NCBI GenBank assembly: GCA_004134985.1
Contig: REGQ01000026.1
Location: 1 to 64,000 of the forward strand
Length of the DNA: 64,000 nt
Source: Paenibacillaceae bacterium
GTDB taxonomy: Bacteria > Bacillota > Bacilli > Paenibacillales > Paenibacillaceae
Direction of reading: 5' to 3'
Below the pieces are notes generated by a model that worked only from the letters and a program-made list of their open reading frames with translations, searched no databases and was not told where the DNA came from. Of the stretch, positions 18,965 to 27,268 are shown one piece after another; the first letter of the stretch is position 1; each line of letters opens with the position of its first letter. Made by a program: the position numbers and the translations under genes.

Positions 18965-21091
18965 TTGTCAGTATTATATGATAAACAAACGTCACGTTGG
19001 CTCCTACAGGGTAAAAATCTGTCATATGGTCTGGGTGTACACCCTAACGGGACCTTGCAGCACCTTTATTACGGCCCAAAACTTCCATTTATCGCTGATT
19101 TGCCGAGTTCAGATACAGCAATTCATCATTCCTCCTTCGAACCATCCGAAGGCATTCTCCAGCAGGAATACCCTGCTTGGGGAGGGATGTATTACTATGA
19201 ACCTTGCCTGAAGGCAAACTTCTCCGATCAAGTCCGGGATACCAAGCTTGTATATAAAGAGCACCGTCTTAATGAAGGCGGCGAGATCGATGAACTGGTC
19301 ATCGTATTGCAGGATACCGTCTACCCGCTGCTCGTTCACCTGCACTACCGGTTATACTCGGACCATGACATCATCGAGCGGTTCGCAGTCATTGAGAATA
19401 CCGGCAAGGATGCTATTACACTCGACCAATCACTCTCCGCGATGTGGCATGCTCCCAGAGGCGATCGTTATCGCCTCACCCATCTTGCCGGCAAGTGGAT
19501 CGAAGAAACACAAGTGTATCAGGACGAGATCACGCCAGGGAAGAAAACGATTGAGAGCCGTCGGGGAAATACAAGCTGCCAAGCCAATCCATGGTTTGCC
19601 ATTGACCGCGGAACAGCCGACGAAGACCAGGGAGAAATCTGGTATGGCGCGCTGGCATGGAGCGGCAACTGGAAAATTACTATAGAATACAGTCCGTTTA
19701 AGCTGCTGCAAGTGGCTGGCGGCGTGCATGATTTTGATTTTTCTTGGCATTTGGCAGGCGGAGCTACCTTCCAGACGCCGGCGTTTGTAGGCGGCTATAC
19801 CCGTGAAGGCTTCGGTCAGGCCAGCCGCAATTTCCATCGTTATCAGCGCGACTATGTACTGCCCAAGCCAATCTCGGAGGGGTTACGGCCGGTATTGTAC
19901 AACTCGTGGGAAGCGACTTACTTCGACGTCAATGAGCAAGGCCAAGCGAAGCTTGCCGAGAAAGCCGCGGCGATTGGCGTTGAATTATTCGTTATTGATG
20001 ACGGCTGGTTCGGACAGCGCAATCACGACCGGGCCGGACTTGGAGACTGGACCGTCAATCCGGAGAAGTTCCCGAATGGCCTCAAGCCGCTGATCGATAA
20101 AGTGGAGTCGCTCGGCATGAAATTCGGCATTTGGGTGGAACCTGAGATGACTAATCCTGACAGCGACTTGTACAGAGCGCATCCGGACTGGATCTACCAC
20201 TTCCCTAATCGTCCGCGTACCGAGAGTCGCAACCAGTATGTGCTTAATGTAGCCAAACCGGAAGTGCAGGCCTTTATTTTCGAAATGATGGACAACCTGC
20301 TGAGCGAGAACAGCATCGCCTTCGTCAAGTGGGATATGAACCGCTCCTTAAGCGAGCCGGGCTGGCTGGAAGCGCCTCAGGAGCAACAGAAAGAAGTTTG
20401 GGTACGCCATGTTCAAGGGCTGTATGATATTTTTGCACGCTTGCGCGCGAAGCATCCGAATGTTGCTTTTGAAGCATGCTCGGGCGGCGGCGCCCGCATC
20501 GATCTGGGCATCATGCAGGTGACTGACCAGGTTTGGACCAGCGATAACACAGAACCCTACGAAAGACTGTTCATTCAAGAAGGGTATTCCCTCGCCTATA
20601 CTGCACAAGCGATGATGTGCTGGGTCGCCGATGCGGGCAAATGGGTCAAAAATCGCCAAGCTTCCGTCGCCTACCGATTCCATTCATCGATGATGGGCTC
20701 CCTGGGAATCGGCGGCAACCTGCTGAATTGGTCTGAGGAAGAACTGGAAGAGTCCCGTCTATTAGTAGATGAATACAAGTCTATTCGTCACATTGTGCAG
20801 AAAGGCGAGCAATATCGTCTGCTGTCTCCTAGAAAAGGCAACACCGCGGCTGTACAATATGTTAGCGGCGACCAAAGCGAGTCGGTGCTGATCGCGCTGA
20901 TGCATCCGCAGAAGTTCCAAAACCCGTCGCCAAGAGTTTATTTGCGCGGACTGAAGAGCGACGCGTTGTATCAGGTAACCGACATCGATCAACCGGTCAG
21001 CGGCAGCGCCTTAATGTATCGGGGGATTGACATTAATCTGCATCAGGATCTGGCGAGCAAATTGCTCAAAATCACTGAAGTCAAAGCTTAA
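18965..21091 (+). CDS. Cytoplasmic GH36 alpha-galactosidase
   Basis: 708 aa, close to the usual size (about 720-750) of GH36 enzymes. No signal peptide, so cytoplasmic. An N-terminal beta domain (1-330) precedes the barrel. Motifs: NSWEATYFDVNE near 318, DDGWFGQRNHDRAGLGDW near 342, KWDMNR near 457 (nucleophile Asp) and WTSDNTEPYER near 525 (acid/base Asp). It hydrolyses terminal alpha-1,6-galactose from melibiose/raffinose-type sugars. The start is a TTG at 18965 after GAAGAGGCG; the next ATG at 18978 is out of frame. Followed by a strong terminator at 21117-21141. It probably degrades sugars brought in by the 4-17 kb importer. Confidence 0.94.
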   Translation: MSVLYDKQTSRWLLQGKNLSYGLGVHPNGTLQHLYYGPKLPFIADLPSSDTAIHHSSFEPSEGILQQEYPAWGGMYYYEPCLKANFSDQVRDTKLVYKEHRLNEGGEIDELVIVLQDTVYPLLVHLHYRLYSDHDIIERFAVIENTGKDAITLDQSLSAMWHAPRGDRYRLTHLAGKWIEETQVYQDEITPGKKTIESRRGNTSCQANPWFAIDRGTADEDQGEIWYGALAWSGNWKITIEYSPFKLLQVAGGVHDFDFSWHLAGGATFQTPAFVGGYTREGFGQASRNFHRYQRDYVLPKPISEGLRPVLYNSWEATYFDVNEQGQAKLAEKAAAIGVELFVIDDGWFGQRNHDRAGLGDWTVNPEKFPNGLKPLIDKVESLGMKFGIWVEPEMTNPDSDLYRAHPDWIYHFPNRPRTESRNQYVLNVAKPEVQAFIFEMMDNLLSENSIAFVKWDMNRSLSEPGWLEAPQEQQKEVWVRHVQGLYDIFARLRAKHPNVAFEACSGGGARIDLGIMQVTDQVWTSDNTEPYERLFIQEGYSLAYTAQAMMCWVADAGKWVKNRQASVAYRFHSSMMGSLGIGGNLLNWSEEELEESRLLVDEYKSIRHIVQKGEQYRLLSPRKGNTAAVQYVSGDQSESVLIALMHPQKFQNPSPRVYLRGLKSDALYQVTDIDQPVSGSALMYRGIDINLHQDLASKLLKITEVKA

Positions 21092-21116
21092 TTGACACCC
21101 CAACCAACAACCAAAA

Positions 21117-21141
21117 GACCCCGCAGCAATGCTGCGGGGTC
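21117..21141. terminator. Bidirectional rho-independent terminator
   Basis: A perfect 11-base stem, GACCCCGCAGC and GCTGCGGGGTC, has a three-base loop, with GCTTTGTT on one side and TCTTTTGG on the other. It lies between the convergent GH36 gene and the stalk-protein gene and can serve both. Confidence 0.85.
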
Positions 21142-21159
21142 GCTTTGTTCAATCTTCTG

Positions 21160-22341
21160 TTATTTGCGCTTCCACACTGTTCCATCTGAATATACAACTC
21201 TATCGATCGTTATATTGCTGATTTTGGTCGTATTTGGGAACATCGACAAACTCCATTTAAACCAGTAGTAGTCTCCGCTCTCCATCTTGAACTGACTTTT
21301 GGTCAATCCGGTAAAGCGATTGCTGCTGGTGAATGGATAGTTCACTTTGTTTCCTTTTGCATCAAAGCAGCTGAAAGAAACATCGAATCCAACAACCGTC
21401 TTTTCAGTTAGATTTTTCAAGTACAGTGTAACTTCTGATGAACCGTAGTCATCTCGCCCAATCGACCAATCATTCACTTTGAGCGGAATGTTTTTATTTT
21501 TGACCAGTTCTGCTTTTAATTCCTTTTTAAGCTCAGCAAGCTGTCGTTTATACATCTCCAACATGCTGTCTGTGAAGGAATCGGCATAATAAGAATCTTC
21601 GGCAAATCCAAAGCTATTGCTCTCGATTTCTTCCCCGTTGATTTCTACAAACTCAACCGTCCGGCCAAAAAACACAGGTTCCCCGTAGTAATCTGTGGCG
21701 TAATCGCCTGTCGCAAGGGCAGCGGAATCAAACACACCCTTTTTGCCTTTCGCAACGGACATGGAATATCTTTCCGAGACCAATTCCCCATCGTTAAAGA
21801 AATAATTGACATAATGAACGACGACCGTAGACTTGCTCAAATTTTTCACATACGTATTGGTAATTTGCAGCGGCAGCCCCGTATTGTATTTGCTCTTGCT
21901 TTTGCTGTTATCCTTGATTGAAATCCGGCCGTTCTTCGTTTCCATCGAAGCGCCCATGCTGTCCACCAGGAACCGCAGCGGCACCATAATGCGGCCACCC
22001 CGCTCTACCGCTGGCGATCCCAGGAACACAGACACACCGTTGACAACCCCGGTATACTGACCTAGTACAAGGGTTACCGTCATCTCACCGTTGCTCCCGA
22101 TAACCCGTTTGTTTGCTTTATCCCAAGTAAAGCCTAGACCAAATGCCTCTATCGTCTCACGCGCAGACACCATTGTCGTACCATTGATGGTTAAAGGCGC
22201 CTGAGCATATTTGACTTTCACGCCATTGACGAACACGCTTTGCTCCTGTACCGTTTTTGCTGATGCCACTGCTGGGATGACCGTGAATACCACCGCGATC
22301 GCCAGCATCAATGCTGTTATTGATTTACGCACTTTCTTCAT
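21160..22341 (-). CDS. Exported stalk (copper amine oxidase N-like) domain protein, paralog A
   Basis: 393 aa. Signal peptide about 1-27 (ends ASA), then the stalk domain common in Paenibacillus exported proteins (about 30-140, with VKYAQAPLTING, MVSARETIEAFGL and RIMVPLRFLVDSMGA), then a basic linker and a C-terminal beta-rich domain (150-390) ending YSDGTVWKRK. The same ending occurs in paralog B (25796-26983) and in a remnant near 27153-27210. The stalk domain does not bind copper catalytically; it is a cell-wall-associated dimer-like module. AGAGGGGAA precedes the ATG. The function of the C-terminal domain is unknown. Confidence 0.9.
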   Translation of the reverse strand: MKKVRKSITALMLAIAVVFTVIPAVASAKTVQEQSVFVNGVKVKYAQAPLTINGTTMVSARETIEAFGLGFTWDKANKRVIGSNGEMTVTLVLGQYTGVVNGVSVFLGSPAVERGGRIMVPLRFLVDSMGASMETKNGRISIKDNSKSKSKYNTGLPLQITNTYVKNLSKSTVVVHYVNYFFNDGELVSERYSMSVAKGKKGVFDSAALATGDYATDYYGEPVFFGRTVEFVEINGEEIESNSFGFAEDSYYADSFTDSMLEMYKRQLAELKKELKAELVKNKNIPLKVNDWSIGRDDYGSSEVTLYLKNLTEKTVVGFDVSFSCFDAKGNKVNYPFTSSNRFTGLTKSQFKMESGDYYWFKWSLSMFPNTTKISNITIDRVVYSDGTVWKRK

Positions 22342-22520
22342 TTCCCCTCTTTTTCATTGTATTGTGTTGCTCTGTGTCCCATTATGTCCATACCTACTTT
22401 TGAACGAAGACCATTATACTATATTTTCCAACAAGTAGATAGACTGCCTGGCAAATTAAAATCCCCAGACACAGCTGCCCAGGGATGCTTCGGTGAATAC
22501 GGATTTATGCTATTTGCGCA
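22342..22520 (-). repeat. Duplicated 5' region of stalk gene A with inherited terminator
   Basis: About 175 bases upstream of paralog A are nearly the same as 26984-27155 upstream of paralog B. Both copies contain a hairpin followed by TTTTAATTT on the minus strand (22461-22486 here). Here it now also terminates the 22537-25287 gene. GCGCAAATAG near 22513 resembles the KRK-stop end of a stalk gene, which suggests that the whole unit of gene plus terminator was duplicated in tandem. Confidence 0.65.
22461..22486 (-). terminator. Rho-independent terminator after the beta-CASP gene
   Basis: On the minus strand, ATCCCTGGGCA pairs with TGTCTGGGGAT (three G-U pairs) around a four-base loop, followed by TTTTAATTT. 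It is about 50 bases past the stop of the 22537-25287 gene. Confidence 0.75.
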
Positions 22521-22536
22521 AGGGTTTGGGGAGGCA

Positions 22537-25287
22537 CTAAATGGTTAGCTCATACCCGGTCAATATCCGCAGCTTTTCTGCAATCGCCGCCAGCTCAATT
22601 GAATCAATCGCTGCACCTTCCCCAGGTTTAATTCTAACTACTCCTAGATCCATGTGAATGGATGGGGTTTTCACCACTCCCCAAGATGCGGGCACTAACT
22701 CTTTGGCTATTGCAATAATCTCATTTTGCTTCGGATTTGGCGTGTAGGAGACAGGCATCCCAATACGATTGGCGAGCAACTTCATTTCTTCTGTATAGCG
22801 ACCCGCCAATTGCGGCGATATGAAGTGAAGCTCCATTCGGATGCTGCCGTTTTCTGTACGCATGCCGGCCTTATAAATCGTGGCCGCAATTTCACGCGCC
22901 CACAGCTTCACTTCCTGCTGCGCACGGTTAGCTTCCATCGGCTGTTGCCCGCCACAAGGAACGGCCGCCGGAGCGGCTATTACTGCGTTGGCATCTCCAG
23001 CCTGCTTCGACTGAAGGGTATACCCGGTCATTTCCCTAAACTGCCGCTGCACCGCATCCCAATCACTGGACGGACGAATATCAAGCACCAGTTGCCTCTT
23101 CTCCCGCATAATCGAGGGATTGCCATTTAAGTTCTGGCCGATAAGCGCTCGCGCCACATCAACAAGCAGATCCTGCCTTACAGACGGTGAAAATTTCACC
23201 TTCCAGCCTGTCTTGCGTTCGAGAACGGCTGCGATTTCTGAACGTTCAGTTGGCTCGACCGCATCAGGAAAATCGAAATAAAGCACAATCTCTGGCTGGA
23301 CTGTTCCAGCATTGACCTCACCTCCACAGCGCAGAAAACGTGCGTGGTCCTGCAGCAGCTCGCGCGCTGTATCGAGCGCAGTTGCCATATCCATATGCAA
23401 CCCTTGAATTCCAAGCTGCAGCGTCTGCAGCGCATTAAGTGCGGCATCATCTATCCCGTATCTCGGAAGCGCTGATCCATCTGTATTGCTCACCCGGCTA
23501 ATAAGCCGATCCGGAAGAGCAAGCAGCGCCAGAGCAACTGCGAAGCGCTGTCCGATATCCTCAGCACCTAGCCGCTCGCAGACCTCCCCCAGATCATATT
23601 GATGTCCGTCCTGCAGCAGTCCCCAGTTCATCCGTTCTAATTCAGGTCTGCTGAATTTGGAAATTCCAAGAAGTATTTCCTCCAGTTCCTGGATAGAGCC
23701 TGCCCACATCCCTAATGTTTCAACCACTTCAGAAACGATGATTTTGACCATACGCTGCTTACGTAAATCCTGACAATTCAATGTCCTTGTCTTCCCGAAT
23801 ACACCGGTGCAGATGACAGGGTAAATCAACCGTTCTCCATCCGTCTGACGTACAAGCAGAACCTGACCGATCCAGCCTTCAAGCCCTGTCTCCGCTTGTC
23901 CGTAACGATATTTTTTCCCTTTGCTTCCTTTCCCCGAGGCGCGCGGTTCAAATGTATAAGTTTCACCATTGTCTACCAAAACGGGGCCAAACCGATGATC
24001 CAGCCGCTGTGCCAACTGGCTACGCGCATCATCATCCCCATGCACCAGCAATGTATGCGCCGGAGCCAACTGCTCGATAAAGCGTGTCATTTCCATTGCA
24101 TCCGCATGGGCGGACAGGGCGTATTTGTCTACGCGACAAGCAACTTGATGGATAACGCCATTGAGTTCCAATGTTTGCTCTTTTCCTTCTGCCAGTGCCA
24201 GCAGCTTGCGCCCAGGGCTCTCTTCATCCTGATAGCCGGTAATAAAAATTGCATTGCTGCTGTTTTCGATTAACCGTTCAGCATACCATTGGCTCGCTCC
24301 TCCAATCAGCATGCCAGACGAGGCCACAATTGCTCCTGGCTTGCCCTGCAGCAACTGCTCACGATGCTGAACATCACGGACAGCGATACAACGCCCCTCT
24401 GTTAAAAACACATCATGATTTTGCCGAATACGATGAGCAACTGGTCCCTTCAAATATTGGGGATAACTGCGATAAATCCGACAGATCGGTGTGACCATAC
24501 CATCGACATAAATGGGAAACGACGGTATCAATCCCTTATCCATGTAATCCTGCAATATTAGCAAAATTTCCTGAGACCTGCCCAGCGCAAAAGCAGGCAC
24601 TAAGGCAAATCCACCCGCTGCCACAACTTCCGCCACATGCTCGGCCAGCCGCTTCTCCTCCATGGAACGGTCCACGTGGGCCCGGTTCCCGTAAGTTGAT
24701 TCCATCACTACGACGTCCGGGCGGAAATCATACGGCACCTTTGCTCCAGGTATGGTCCGTCCTGCTCGAAAAGAAAGATCGCCGGTCAAGAGCAGTCGTT
24801 CGCCTCCGCCAACCATCCCGAACATCACCGCACCAAGAATATGCCCGGCCCGATACAACGATATTTCCACACCCTTTATATTAAGCTGGCCACTTGATGG
24901 GAATGCCAATACCTTGCCTAGCATCTGCTGCATCTGTTCCTCTGTATAAGGCGGAAGACGCTGCTCCAGACGGCAGCGCGCTTCTAAGATGCGATAGGAA
25001 TCCTTCATCATAATGCGCATTAAATCGATGGTCGGAAAGGTCGCATATATCGGGGCTTCAGGATACATCGCCTGCACAAAGGGCAAGGCTCCAATATGAT
25101 CTGCATGTGCATGTGTGACTACAATTGCATCAATACCGCCCAATTCCTCAAGCATGCCTACCGCCGGCATCGGGTCATGATGATGCATCCTCATCCCTGC
25201 ATCTACAAGTAAACGTACCCCATTCAGCTCAACATGGAGACATGAAGCACCTACCTCACTGCCACCCCCGAGCGCTGTTATTTTCAT
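22537..25287 (-). CDS. Beta-CASP metallo-beta-lactamase-fold hydrolase with long C-terminal extension
   Basis: 916 aa; typical beta-CASP RNases are 400-550. Motifs of the catalytic part: HAHADHIGA near residue 57, LLTGDLSF near 173, SSGMLIGG near 330, a CASP His in ALSAHAD near 392 and LLVHGDDD near 415. It is therefore a likely zinc-dependent RNA or nucleic-acid phosphodiesterase. The C-terminal 460 residues are unusual. They contain at least three weakly similar alpha/beta units ending in 'TGW/TGY-x-(V/L)' (near 735, 810 and 910) that no family I know explains; nucleic-acid binding is possible. AAAGGGAG eight bases before the ATG at 25287 favours that start over the GTG at 25296. It sits between two stalk-protein paralogs. 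Confidence 0.88.
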   Translation of the reverse strand: MKITALGGGSEVGASCLHVELNGVRLLVDAGMRMHHHDPMPAVGMLEELGGIDAIVVTHAHADHIGALPFVQAMYPEAPIYATFPTIDLMRIMMKDSYRILEARCRLEQRLPPYTEEQMQQMLGKVLAFPSSGQLNIKGVEISLYRAGHILGAVMFGMVGGGERLLLTGDLSFRAGRTIPGAKVPYDFRPDVVVMESTYGNRAHVDRSMEEKRLAEHVAEVVAAGGFALVPAFALGRSQEILLILQDYMDKGLIPSFPIYVDGMVTPICRIYRSYPQYLKGPVAHRIRQNHDVFLTEGRCIAVRDVQHREQLLQGKPGAIVASSGMLIGGASQWYAERLIENSSNAIFITGYQDEESPGRKLLALAEGKEQTLELNGVIHQVACRVDKYALSAHADAMEMTRFIEQLAPAHTLLVHGDDDARSQLAQRLDHRFGPVLVDNGETYTFEPRASGKGSKGKKYRYGQAETGLEGWIGQVLLVRQTDGERLIYPVICTGVFGKTRTLNCQDLRKQRMVKIIVSEVVETLGMWAGSIQELEEILLGISKFSRPELERMNWGLLQDGHQYDLGEVCERLGAEDIGQRFAVALALLALPDRLISRVSNTDGSALPRYGIDDAALNALQTLQLGIQGLHMDMATALDTARELLQDHARFLRCGGEVNAGTVQPEIVLYFDFPDAVEPTERSEIAAVLERKTGWKVKFSPSVRQDLLVDVARALIGQNLNGNPSIMREKRQLVLDIRPSSDWDAVQRQFREMTGYTLQSKQAGDANAVIAAPAAVPCGGQQPMEANRAQQEVKLWAREIAATIYKAGMRTENGSIRMELHFISPQLAGRYTEEMKLLANRIGMPVSYTPNPKQNEIIAIAKELVPASWGVVKTPSIHMDLGVVRIKPGEGAAIDSIELAAIAEKLRILTGYELTI

Positions 25288-25795
25288 TTTTTTCACTCCC
25301 TTTGTACCTAATCCGATACGCTATTCGACTTTCTAATCAGGCAAAATAACAACACTAAAACTCATTTTACGTCTTTGCACCAAATACTATATTAAGTTTA
25401 AACGATTAGGCCGTACTATGGGAAGGGAGGGTGCTTCTCATTTCTCGTATTAACCGCAGAATTAACCAAGCCTATTCGCCATCTTCACGTTGACGGATAA
25501 GCTTGGTTTTATGGTGATCGACTTTCGAGGGAGATGATCGACAGATGGAACCAAAGATTTGAGAGAGTTATGTTTGATAAATCGTGAGCCGCTGTGATGC
25601 CTCGGTTCTTGCTTTGGCCCCGCTCCTCGACAGTGAATGCGTTAAGCACCGCTTGAAAATGCGCTCCACGAACTGTAGGGCTTTTCGACTCCCTGCGAAC
25701 CGTTTGTCTTTCTTCAAGCGTTGCAGGGTCCCCCGAGTTGCTGCCTGGCTGATGCGGACAGCACAATCAGATGGATAACTTTGCTCAACAGATTG
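25288..25795. other. Intergenic region with one hairpin and an unexplained open frame
   Basis: A 508-base gap. A hairpin at 25464-25508 (AACCAAGC with GCTTGGTT plus an inner TATTCG/CGGATA stem) is followed by TTTTATGG on the plus strand, and may be a terminator or attenuator. On the minus strand, the frame of paralog B stays open after its stop for about 75 codons (25568-25795). This stretch is rich in Arg/Lys and has no start codon, so it may be the remnant of another gene. Its family is not recognised. Confidence 0.4.
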
Positions 25796-26983
25796 TTATT
25801 TCCTCTTCCACACTGTACCATCTGAAAAAGCAACCTTATTTACCTTAATATTGCTAATTTTCGCTGTACGGTAGTAGTTATCCAGGCTCCAGGTAAACGT
25901 ATGCGAAGCCCCGCTCTTCATATCCGTTTGACTAGCCATCGCTTTAAATCGATTGCTGTTGCCAAACAGATGATTTACCTTATCCCCATAAGCATCGTAA
26001 CAATCAAAGGTCAATTCAAAGGAAACAATCGTTTTTTCTGTCACATTGCGAAAGCTGATATCGGCTTCAGGATATCCAATCGAATTATATGAGATCTGTG
26101 ATCTGCTGAATTTCAGTGGGACATAGTTGTTTTTAACGAGTTCTTGCTTTAGCATTGCTTTTTGTTCCTGCTCAGCTTCCTTTAACATCCGTTTGTACAT
26201 ATCGGAAATGCTTTGTTTGAACTTATCATCATAATAAGCATCCTCAACAAAACCAAAACTTTTGTTTGGAATCTCTTTTCCGTCTATGCTTACATATTCA
26301 ATAACACGGCCAAAAAATATAAGCTCTTCATCCTCTGCTGATTGGTCGCCCGTGTTAAGAGCAGAGGATGTAAATACACCTTTTTTACCTTTAGCGATCG
26401 TCACATCGTTTCTCTCCGGGAAAAGTTGACCATCAGCATAGAAGTAATTGACAAAATGCACCGTTACTTTCGATTGACTCAAGTTTTTCACATAAGTATT
26501 CGTGATTTGCAGCGGCAGTCCTGTATAGTATTTACTTTTGGTCTTGCTGTTGTCTTTAATCGAAATACGTCCGTTCTTCGCCTCCATGACAGCCCCCATG
26601 CTATCCACCAGGAAGCGGAGCGGCACCATAATACGGCCACCCCGCTCAACCGCAGGCGAACCGAGAAAAACAGAAGCGCCATTAACAACTCCTGTGTACT
26701 GTCCAAGCATCATAACGACTGTCATCTCGCCATTGCTGCCAATTATTCGTTTGTTAGCTTTGTCCCATGTGAAGCTCAAGCCGAGAGACTCTATCGTCTC
26801 ACGCGCAGATACCATTGTCGTGCCATTTATTGTGATGGGAGGCTGCGCATATTTGACTTTCACGCCATTGACGAACACGCTTTGTTCCTGAACCGTTTTT
26901 GCTGATGCCATTGCCGGAATAACCGTGAATACCATCACGATTGCCAGCATCAATGCTGTTATTGATTTACGCACTTTCTTCAT
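25796..26983 (-). CDS. Exported stalk (copper amine oxidase N-like) domain protein, paralog B
   Basis: 395 aa, the same layout as paralog A: signal peptide 1-27, stalk domain about 30-140 (VKYAQPPITING, MVSARETIESLGL, RIMVPLRFLVDSMGA), linker, and a C-terminal beta-rich domain ending FSDGTVWKRK. The N-terminal 170 residues are nearly identical to paralog A, while the C-terminal half has diverged (insertion KEAEQEQKAML near 270). This pattern fits tandem duplication followed by divergence, or gene conversion of the 5' half. The same ribosome site, AGAGGGGAA. Probably a cell-envelope protein of unknown role. Confidence 0.9.
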   Translation of the reverse strand: MKKVRKSITALMLAIVMVFTVIPAMASAKTVQEQSVFVNGVKVKYAQPPITINGTTMVSARETIESLGLSFTWDKANKRIIGSNGEMTVVMMLGQYTGVVNGASVFLGSPAVERGGRIMVPLRFLVDSMGAVMEAKNGRISIKDNSKTKSKYYTGLPLQITNTYVKNLSQSKVTVHFVNYFYADGQLFPERNDVTIAKGKKGVFTSSALNTGDQSAEDEELIFFGRVIEYVSIDGKEIPNKSFGFVEDAYYDDKFKQSISDMYKRMLKEAEQEQKAMLKQELVKNNYVPLKFSRSQISYNSIGYPEADISFRNVTEKTIVSFELTFDCYDAYGDKVNHLFGNSNRFKAMASQTDMKSGASHTFTWSLDNYYRTAKISNIKVNKVAFSDGTVWKRK

Positions 26984-27101
26984 TTCCCCTCTTTTTCATT
27001 GTTTTGTGATTCTCTGTGTCCCATTTTGTCCAAACCTATTTATGAACGAGCACTATTATACTATATTTTCCAAAAAGTAGATAGACTGCCTGCAAATTAA
27101 A

Positions 27102-27127
27102 ATCCCTAGGCACAGCTGCCCAGGGAT
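27102..27127 (-). terminator. Terminator left by a lost third stalk gene
   Basis: On the minus strand, ATCCCTGGGCA pairs with TGCCTAGGGAT around a short loop, followed by TTTTAATTT. It is homologous to the terminator at 22461-22486. It lies directly downstream of the remnant C-terminus at 27153-27210. Confidence 0.7.
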
Positions 27128-27152
27128 GCTTCAGTAAATGCGGATTTATGCG

Positions 27153-27210
27153 ATTGCGCTTCCATACCATATCGTCAGAATACATGACTTCATTCAACTT
27201 AAAAAACGCC
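27153..27210 (-). pseudogene. Remnant 3' end of a third stalk-protein gene
   Basis: Minus-strand translation gives FKLNEVMYSDDMVWKRN, which matches the ends of paralogs A and B (xVxYSDGTVWKRK and NKVAFSDGTVWKRK). The stop codon is altered and no upstream coding part remains; the response-regulator gene ends at 27269. It shows that at least three tandem copies once existed. Confidence 0.65.
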
Positions 27211-27268
27211 AGCATTGGCATCACAGCTCACTTCGACGTCCTTCGAATTCTAAAACTCCCGCAGTTGC

